DNA from: Bacteroidales bacterium | GTDB lineage: Bacteria > Bacteroidota > Bacteroidia > Bacteroidales > VadinHA17 | DNA length: 64,000 nucleotides | Assembly (NCBI GenBank): GCA_016715075.1 | Contig: JADKBK010000009.1 | Span: 1 to 64,000, forward strand | Direction: 5' to 3' | Shown here: positions 57,470 through 64,000 of the stretch, in pieces | Layout: each line of letters starts with the position of its first letter | How positions within the stretch are numbered: the stretch's first letter is position 1 | Notes under the pieces: generated by a model | The model's database searches: none | Told to the model about the DNA's origin: nothing | Seen by the model: only the letters and a program-made list of their open reading frames with translations | Made by a program: the position numbers and the translations under genes

Positions 57470-60400
57470 ATGTTCAGAAAGCTGCTAATTTCTGGGTTGC
57501 TATTGCTTCTCCTCTCACCATCTCTTGTTTTAGGGCAGGTAAAATCAGCTTTCACTGGTGACTTGTCAACCTACAGGGCGGAGCTGACCACCTTCATGGG
57601 ACCAAACCTTAATCAGACCCAGAAGAATAACCTCAATGAATTCCTTACAAGATGGGATAGCGCTTCATTCAGCAAAACCAATATGATAATGATTGTTGAT
57701 ATCTCGAGTCAGATGTCAGGCAGGCTGATGCGGGCAGTTCCACACTTCGATGACTTTCTTGAGACAATAAATCTATTCGTTGATTTTAAAAGGGATGATG
57801 CTATTTTTGCCAGCTGGCTTAGAGGACTAAGTGAACTTGCATTTGATCCACGAGTTTCCAGTGAGCTAATTATCAGATATTTCAAAAGTACAGGATCAAT
57901 GATCAGGGAAAATGTCCTGTCAGAAACAGGAAGCGTAAAATGGAAGGTTAAGGGCAGTAACTTAAAGTTTGAACACGACACAGTATTTTATGTAGTTATA
58001 AAGGATGCAACACTTACCTGCTACTCACAGACTGACAGCACTGAGCTGTACGACGTCTCAGGAATGTACTTTCCCGAATTTCAGCTATTCAAAGGATCTA
58101 AAGGAACTGTCACATGGGAAAAGGCTGGTTACCAGGGGAAAGAAGTTTTTGCTGAAATAAGGAATTACTCCATCAACACTTCAAAAAACAGTTTCACAAT
58201 TGATTCTCCAAAACTTACCAATAGTGCCTACTTCAAGAAGCCTGAATTTGGACAGCTTACAGATCAGACAACCAGTTTTAAGAATAAAGAAAAAGCAACT
58301 TTCCCCCGTTTTACAACATATACCAAACAATTCCGTCTAAAGAATATTTTCAAGGGAGTGAATTATGAAGGCGGACTGTCGTTTGAAGGAGCAAATGTGA
58401 AAGGTACCGGGGAAAACTATTCACCTGCTAAGATCACACTTTTCAGGAATGATACCCTTTATATTAATATAGCCTCCAAAGAGTTCCTGTTTACAAAGTC
58501 AGGACTGAACAGTTCAGAGACATCAGTTTCCCTGTATCTGAAAAATGATTCAATCTATCATTCAAACCTGGGCTTCTCTTATATTGCCGAAACACGGCAG
58601 GTAAACCTTTTCAGGACAAATAACCCGATATCCAAGAGTCCCTATTACAATTCATTTCATGGTCTTGATATGTATTTCGAATATCTTTCATGGAATATGA
58701 ATGAATCAAAGATCATTCTTTCCCGGGCAAGGGGATCATCACTGGGAATAGCACAGTTTGAATCAATCTCATACTTCAACTCAGGTGATTTCCTTCAACT
58801 TATGGGGCTCGACAATCACCATCCTCTTAACCGGCTTATTAAATTTTCAGAATATTTTTATTCTGAAACCTTTCCGGTCAAAGAGTTTGCCAAATGGCTG
58901 AACAAACCTGAAGAATCTGTAATAGGATTGTGCATCGACCTTGCAAACCAGGGATTTATTTTCTACGATCGCACAAACAATGAGATAACGATAAAGAAAA
59001 AAACAAAGGATTATATAGACTCTTATGGTAAAAGAAAGGACTATGATGTAATTAATATTTTCAGTGAAACTAAAACTCCAACCGATAATGCAATACTGAA
59101 CCTCTCTGACTACAAGATAACTGTCAATGGAGTCAAGGGTGTTTCACTAAGCGATTCACAGAAAGTAGCTATCTATCCCTATAACCGTCAGTTGATCATA
59201 GGAAAGAACAGAAGTCTTCTGTTTGATGGCGTGGTTAAAGCAGGTCTTTTTGTGATCTACGGGCACAAATTCTCATTCAGCTATGATACTTTTAATCTGC
59301 GACTGGGAAAGATCGACTCAATCAAAGTGGCAGTGGAAACCGATAAACTGGATGCTTACGGAAATCCTGTTTCATATCAGGTGGATAACCTTCTGCAACT
59401 TGGCTCGGCGGAACTGCTTATTGATAAACCAAACAATAAATCAGGACTGAAAAGCTTCAAACAATATCCTATCATCAATACAAATGCATATTCATATATC
59501 TTCTACGACAAAATCCCGGCTTGAGGGGATTTACAAGCAGAAAGATTTCTATTTCAAGGTCGATCCATACACATATGAAGATATTGATCATTTTAATGTT
59601 GAAGATATGGACCTCATGGGAGAATTTGTTGGTGGAAATATCCTAAAACCAAGCAGGCAGCATCTGATCATACTTGAGAATAACTCCTTCGGATTCAATA
59701 TGACAATTCCAAAAGAGGGAATAGATCTTTATGGAGGTAAAGCCAGGTTATTTGATACGATAAATATGAGTAGTACGGGGCTCATAGGCAGCGGAGTCCT
59801 TAAGCATCTGACATCAACCACAAGTTCCCCGGAATACAGGTTCTATCCCGATTCGATGACAACTCATGCATCAACCTTCGACATCAGAAAAGATACATCA
59901 GGATTGTTTCCCGCTCTTACCAGCCAGATGGTTGATATCAAATGGCTAATCGGGAAAGATGAGTGGCTCGCAGTCAACACTCCGGAGAAGACATTTAATA
60001 TGTTCGATAACGGAACCACTCTTGACGGATCAGTAAGAATGTCCCCGGATACGCTTCAGGGTTCGGGTGTGATAGATATGACCAATTCAAGGATCACTTC
60101 TGATCTTTTCAGCTTCAATTCAAACTCGATCAAAGCTGATACAGCGGACTATAATCTCAAATCGCTTACAACCAACGGGTACTCGTTTATTGCAGAGAAT
60201 GCCAATACAAGCATTAATTTTGACCAGAAGAGAAGTAATTTCCACCTTAATACTGATTCATCAGTTGTCAAGTTTCCCGAATTGCAGTTCATCTGCACAA
60301 TGACAGATTTTACATATAACATGGAGACCAGAGTACTTAGTATGGAGCAGAAAGGAAAGATAAATACGCCACTACTTACACCCGACAAACTTATCAGGCT

Positions 60401-61970
60401 CAATTTATCCAAACTTGACAAACCTACTTTCTTCGCAACAAATAACCTGAGTGACACATTATCTTTTTCCGCCTGGAAGGGAAGCTATCATCTTGATCAG
60501 GAATATATAGAGGCGGAAAATATAAATTACATCCATGTAGCGGACGCCCTTATACAGCCAAAAAACGGAAAGATTACAATTACCAGGAGAGCCCAGATAC
60601 AGCCTCTTGACAGTGCAATAATTGCAGTCAATAACCGGCACATTCTTCATACTGCTAAACTGAACATTGAATCACCAAAAAGATATTCGGGAAGTGCACT
60701 CTACGACTACATTGATGATAATAAAGAGATACAGCAGATCAGCTTCCCTGAACTTAAAGTGGATACACTGACTACAACAGCCACAGGCTTTATTCCTGTT
60801 GAACAGAACTTCAGATTAAGTTCGGCCTTTACTTACGCAGGGGATGTATTTCTGTCTGCCAGGGATAACCAGCTTACGTTCACAGGGTCAGCCGGAATAT
60901 TCAATAAATGTAATAGCCTGACCAGCTACACAATAAAATTCACGTCAAGGATAGATCCAAATAATGTGATGATACCTGTTGGCGAAAAACCAAGGGATAT
61001 TAATGATAATCCTCTGTTTTCAGGTTCAATTATAAATACCGATTCAAGACATATCTATCCTGCCTTTCTTTCTCCTAAAAAATCATGGAGCGATGTAGCC
61101 CTTGTGAGTGCAGATGGATACCTCTGGTTTGAAAAAGCCAAAGGCAGATACCTTATCGCCTCCCTCGAAAAACTTACAGATCAGAAACTTCCGGGTAATA
61201 TGGCAGGGTTTGACAAGAACTATTGCGTATTATCAGGGGAAGGCATGCTCAATTTCGGAGCGAATTATGATCTTGTTAATTTCAAAAGCGCTGGTAAAGT
61301 CATACACAGTCTTGATTCCGGAAAGGTTAATATAGAAGCAATACTGGCACTCGACTTCTTTTTCGACCCTGAAGCCTTGAAGATGATGGCGGATGAGATC
61401 AGAATGAAACCATCACTTAAACCTGTAAATCTGAATTCTGAACTGAATAACAAGGGAATGAAGGAGCTTATGGGGACTGCTGCTGCTGCACAGATTAAAG
61501 AGGAGATGGATCTTTTCGGCACATCCAGAAATTTGCCCAAAGGCTTCGATTATGAACTTTTGCTGAACAATGTACAGTTGTTCTGGAATGAATCAACATC
61601 ATCATTCAGATCGACAGGCAAGATCGGCCTTGGATTTATCGGACCTCAGCCTGTAAACCTTTATGTTGATGGCTTTATTGAAATACAACGAAGAAGAACC
61701 GGCGACCTTATAGATATTTATCTCAAAGCAGATGAATCGACCTGGTACTATTTTTCCTATTTCAGAGGAGTTATGATGACCCAATCGAGCAATAACGCAT
61801 ATAATACCCTGATAGCCAATACTAAACAAAACGCAAGGAAGCATCCTGATTCAAATACAAAAACCCCTTACACCTATATGATCTCAGTTGAAAACCGGGT
61901 TGAACGGTTCCTGAGCAGAATGGCTGGAGATACGGGAGAGGGGGAAGAAGAAGAAGAGCCGCTTAAGTAA
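57470..61970 (+). CDS. Very large envelope protein of unknown function, one-base break near 59510
   Basis: Frames 57470-59524 and 59484-61970 are one gene. One surplus A in the run 59510-59513 breaks it; removing it joins SYIFYDK to SRLEGIYKQKDFYFKVDPYT and gives 1,499 residues. The protein has a Sec signal (about 1-22, LVLGQ). The rest is long, beta-rich and repetitive (TGLIGSGVLKH, LQGSGVIDMT, SALYDYIDDN), without membrane segments or catalytic motifs, and ends in an acidic tail (GEGEEEEEPL). It resembles the elongated beta-helical or AsmA-like bridge proteins of the envelope only in broad character. Conserved in related bacteria as far as I recall, but I cannot name a function. Confidence 0.8.
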
Positions 61971-62472
61971 CAGGGTGCCGCCCCCTCTCTCCCAATTCGA
62001 TCAGTTCCATATCGTGAATATCCTTCCCGTCTATGCAGAACCTTATTGCTGTCATATACCTGTGAAAACCGTTATAACCAGCTGCACCGGGATTCAGATA
62101 TAATAATCCTGCTTTCCTGTCATACATGATTTTTGCAATGTGGGAATGACCACAGATGAAGATATCAGGCGGATTTTCATAGATTCCTTCCCTTACCAGT
62201 TGATGATAATGACCGGGAGTTCCTCCAATATGAGTCATCCATATATTTACATCTTCTGCTTTGAAAAGGAGATTGTCTTTAAAACATCTCCTGACAATAT
62301 CATTGTCAATATTTCCGTAAACAGCCTTAAGGGGTTTAAAAGCTGCAAGAGCATCTGCTGTCTCTATATTGCCTATATCCCCGGCATGCCATATCTCATC
62401 GCTTAAAGCAAAATATTCGAAAAGACGCGGATGTATCCAGCCATGCGTATCTGATAAAAGACCTATTTTCAT
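61963..62472 (-). CDS. Metallophosphoesterase (YfcE/MJ0936 type)
   Basis: The 169-residue calcineurin-like phosphoesterase has the motifs SDTHG (residues 7-11), WHAGDIG, YGNIDN, MTHIGG and FICGHSHIAK, which supply two metals. Family members hydrolyse phosphodiesters of unknown native identity. The 3' end overlaps the end of the large envelope protein by 8 bases (convergent). Confidence 0.92.
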   Translation of the reverse strand: MKIGLLSDTHGWIHPRLFEYFALSDEIWHAGDIGNIETADALAAFKPLKAVYGNIDNDIVRRCFKDNLLFKAEDVNIWMTHIGGTPGHYHQLVREGIYENPPDIFICGHSHIAKIMYDRKAGLLYLNPGAAGYNGFHRYMTAIRFCIDGKDIHDMELIELGERGRHPVT

Positions 62473-62540
62473 ATAAGCATAAAACTACTAAAAAAGCCAA
62501 ATGTTTTTATGACAGATCATAAATGATAAATCAATTTACC

Positions 62541-62548
62541 TAATTTTG
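62541..62548 (+). promoter_or_regulatory. Bacteroidota-type -7 element for rsmE
   Basis: TAATTTTG followed by TG, a TAnnTTTG match. Its position rules out the upstream in-frame start at 62546 and favours the ATG at 62564. Confidence 0.5.
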
Positions 62549-62563
62549 TGTAAACCGTTGCCC

Positions 62564-63268
62564 ATGCAGATATTTTACGCACCTGATATTACCGGAAATG
62601 ATTATATACTGGATGAAAATGAATCCAGGCATTGCATAAGGGTTTTAAGAATGAAGAGAGGAACGGAGGTCAGGATAATTGACGGCAAAGGAAACCTGTA
62701 TGACGCCGTAATAGTCAATCCTGATCCCAGAAGATGTTCCCTGTCAATTACAGGAGTTTTTAAGGATTTTGAAACCAGGAATTACAGGCTTCATGTAGCA
62801 ATTTCACCTCTTAAGAATTATGATCGATTTGAATGGTTCATTGAAAAAAGTGTTGAGATAGGAGTTGATGAGATCACTCCTCTTATCTGCTCAAATACTG
62901 AAAAACCCGGAATAAAGAAGGAGAGGATTAATAATCTGATCATATCGGCAATGAAGCAATCACTGAAGTCCACTCTTACTATTATGAATGAGCCGTGCAC
63001 ATTTCATGATTTTATAAAAAGAGATTATTCCCAGGGAAGGATGATAGCCCACTGCAATGAAGATCAACCACGGAGCAAGATTGGGGACGTATATTCGAAA
63101 GGCTCCGATGCTATCCTGCTTATTGGTCCGGAAGGCGATTTCTCATCAGAAGAGATCAATTCAGCTATTAAGTATGGTTTTCTGCCTGTGCATCTCGGAA
63201 AGAGCCGGCTAAGAAGCGAAACAGCAGGCATTGCTGCCTGCTATTCCATTTATTATATAAACCAGTAA
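62564..63268 (+). CDS. rsmE: 16S rRNA m3U1498 methyltransferase
   Basis: 234 residues from the ATG at 62564. The N-terminal PUA-like domain (HCIRVLRMKRGTEVRIIDGK) is followed by a SPOUT knot domain with the family motifs KNYDRFEWFIEKSVEIGVDE, LIGPEGDFSSEE and LGKSRLRSETA. It methylates U1498 of 16S rRNA with SAM. Length is standard. Confidence 0.96.
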   Translation: MQIFYAPDITGNDYILDENESRHCIRVLRMKRGTEVRIIDGKGNLYDAVIVNPDPRRCSLSITGVFKDFETRNYRLHVAISPLKNYDRFEWFIEKSVEIGVDEITPLICSNTEKPGIKKERINNLIISAMKQSLKSTLTIMNEPCTFHDFIKRDYSQGRMIAHCNEDQPRSKIGDVYSKGSDAILLIGPEGDFSSEEINSAIKYGFLPVHLGKSRLRSETAGIAACYSIYYINQ

Positions 63269-63277
63269 AATAAATTT

Positions 63278-63490
63278 TTACCTGGCAAAAAAATTCATCA
63301 CCTCTCCTATTTTCTTAACGGGCACTTTATAAAATTCAGTGAAATGGCACATTGAACATGAGATATAGGAAAATCTCCTGTTATGAAAACCGAAGATCCT
63401 TGTCATCATTGTACCTACAGTCCATATCTCACCTGATTCATACTGGCTGGTACCACATTTAGGGCACTTGTACTTTATTAGCTGGTCCAT
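63278..63490 (-). CDS. Zinc-ribbon protein (DUF2082-type)
   Basis: The 70-residue protein has two CxxC pairs (YKCPKCGTSQY and YISCSMCHFTEFYK) around a GEIWTVG core, matching the small zinc-ribbon family seen near SPFH genes. Its start ATG (63490-63488) shares one base with the stop of the Arc-like gene (TAATG), so they are translationally coupled. Confidence 0.85.
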   Translation of the reverse strand: MDQLIKYKCPKCGTSQYESGEIWTVGTMMTRIFGFHNRRFSYISCSMCHFTEFYKVPVKKIGEVMNFFAR

Positions 63491-63669
63491 TACTTTTCCG
63501 GTTTATTGTTTTCTGACTTTGATTTCCATCTTCCTGATTTCTTAAGAGCCTGATCGAGTATATACTCAATCTGTCCGTTGATACTGCGGAATTCATCGGC
63601 AGACCATTTTTCCAAAGCTTTTAACTTCTCAGGATCGATCCTCAGAACAAATGGTTTTTTTTCGCTCAT
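63490..63669 (-). CDS. Arc-like (ribbon-helix-helix) small protein
   Basis: A 59-codon frame beginning MSEKKPFVLRIDPEKLKALE and then KWSADEFRSINGQIEYILDQ, followed by a basic tail. A short beta strand with two helices (FVLRIDP, then SINGQIEYILDQAL) is the Arc/MetJ ribbon-helix-helix pattern. The ATG is at 63669-63667, one base after the SPFH gene's stop. It may bind DNA or act as an adaptor to the SPFH protein. Confidence 0.8.
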   Translation of the reverse strand: MSEKKPFVLRIDPEKLKALEKWSADEFRSINGQIEYILDQALKKSGRWKSKSENNKPEK

Positions 63670-63670
63670 A

Positions 63671-64000
63671 TTATGTATGCAATGTACCGGTATTGACTAC
63701 AGGAGTGGCATCCTTGTCTCCGCAGAGAACAACCATAAGGTTACTGACCATCGCGGCTTTCTTCTCCTCGTCGAGCTCTACTATATTCTTATTGGATAAT
63801 TGTTCCAGTGCCATTTCAACCATCGACACTGCGCCTTCTACGATCTTGAACCTTGCAGATACAACTGCAGATGCCTGTTGCCTTCTGAGCATCGCATTGG
63901 CAATCTCCTCTGCATAGGCTATATAATTGATCCTTGCCTCAATTACCTCAATACCGGCAATCTGAAGTCGCTCCCTGATCTCTCTCTCGAGCTCGCTGTT
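63671..64000 (-). CDS. SPFH/band-7 protein, C-terminal part (cut by window edge)
   Basis: The frame is open from the window end and reads NSELEREIRERLQIAGIEVI, then EARINYIAYAEEIANAMLRR and QQASAVVSARFKIVEGAVSM, ending at TAA 63673-63671. This is the C-terminal half of an SPFH domain plus helical tail (LEQLSNKNIVELDEEKKAAM). The N-terminal half lies beyond the window. It is the first gene in a unit with the Arc-like and zinc-ribbon genes. Confidence 0.9.
   Translation of the reverse strand, partial: NSELEREIRERLQIAGIEVIEARINYIAYAEEIANAMLRRQQASAVVSARFKIVEGAVSMVEMALEQLSNKNIVELDEEKKAAMVSNLMVVLCGDKDATPVVNTGTLHT

Noticed and set aside
1..64000. Transposase, integrase, toxin-antitoxin or restriction genes
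   Set aside because: None of the frames on either strand shows the relevant motifs.

Overview
The window is chromosomal DNA from a member of the Bacteroidota, most likely an environmental Bacteroidales/Marinilabiliales-type lineage. The evidence is a FeoA-FeoB fusion, a CdaA-FolP pair, a gliding-motility (type IX secretion, type B) C-terminal domain, GH92 and GH78 enzymes with lipoprotein or Sec signals, AraC-type regulators with a heavy-metal-associated-like N-terminus, and promoters of the TAnnTTTG type. I saw no tRNA, rRNA, CRISPR array, insertion sequence or prophage gene.

Region 1 (1-31.9 kb) looks like an envelope-stress and surface-glycan region. It holds a GT4 glycosyltransferase, a PIG-L deacetylase and an OmpA lipoprotein on the minus strand. 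Divergent from these is an 8.7-kb cyclic beta-1,2-glucan synthase gene (ndvB type) followed by a DUF748 protein. Next comes an eleven-gene minus-strand operon: CsbD-like, lmo0937-like, a small membrane protein, YtxH, cupin-like, holin-like, an unknown, an AI-2E-type exporter, a GT4 fusion, GH130 and a truncated YihY. A HEAT protein and M1 peptidase lie on the plus strand. A stack of short minus-strand units follows: cupin/AraC/hybrid kinase/response regulator, a YXWGXW lipoprotein with a coiled-coil protein, and an apparent small RNA. Seven promoters here share one architecture: two NTGTAA boxes exactly 21 bp apart, and in six of the seven the -7 element starts exactly 32 bp after the start of the second box (31 bp in the seventh). 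This is the main discovery of the window: a candidate regulon, probably controlled by the AraC-type regulators and/or the phosphorelay encoded inside it.

Region 2 (31.9-51.7 kb) is mixed: release factor 3, a four-haem cytochrome c with an OB-fold lipoprotein, a GNAT acetyltransferase, GH92 mannosidase, GH78 rhamnosidase, a transglutaminase-like lipoprotein, a large repeat protein with a T9SS type B tail, an unknown lipoprotein, FeoAB, a YhcH lipoprotein, an SDR oxidoreductase and a beta-propeller glycosidase.

Region 3 (51.7-64 kb) is mostly housekeeping: an SPFH protein, CdaA (c-di-AMP synthase), FolP, thymidylate kinase, a DoxX/MauE-type membrane protein, TpiA, a 1.5-kilo-residue envelope protein, a phosphoesterase, RsmE, and an SPFH/Arc/zinc-ribbon operon running off the end.

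Nine genes are interrupted by a total of ten apparent single-base indels, mostly in short homopolymers. In each case a one-base correction restores the family sequence across the break. This pattern suggests consensus errors in a long-read or metagenomic assembly rather than mass gene decay. The features below give the restored extents and name each break.
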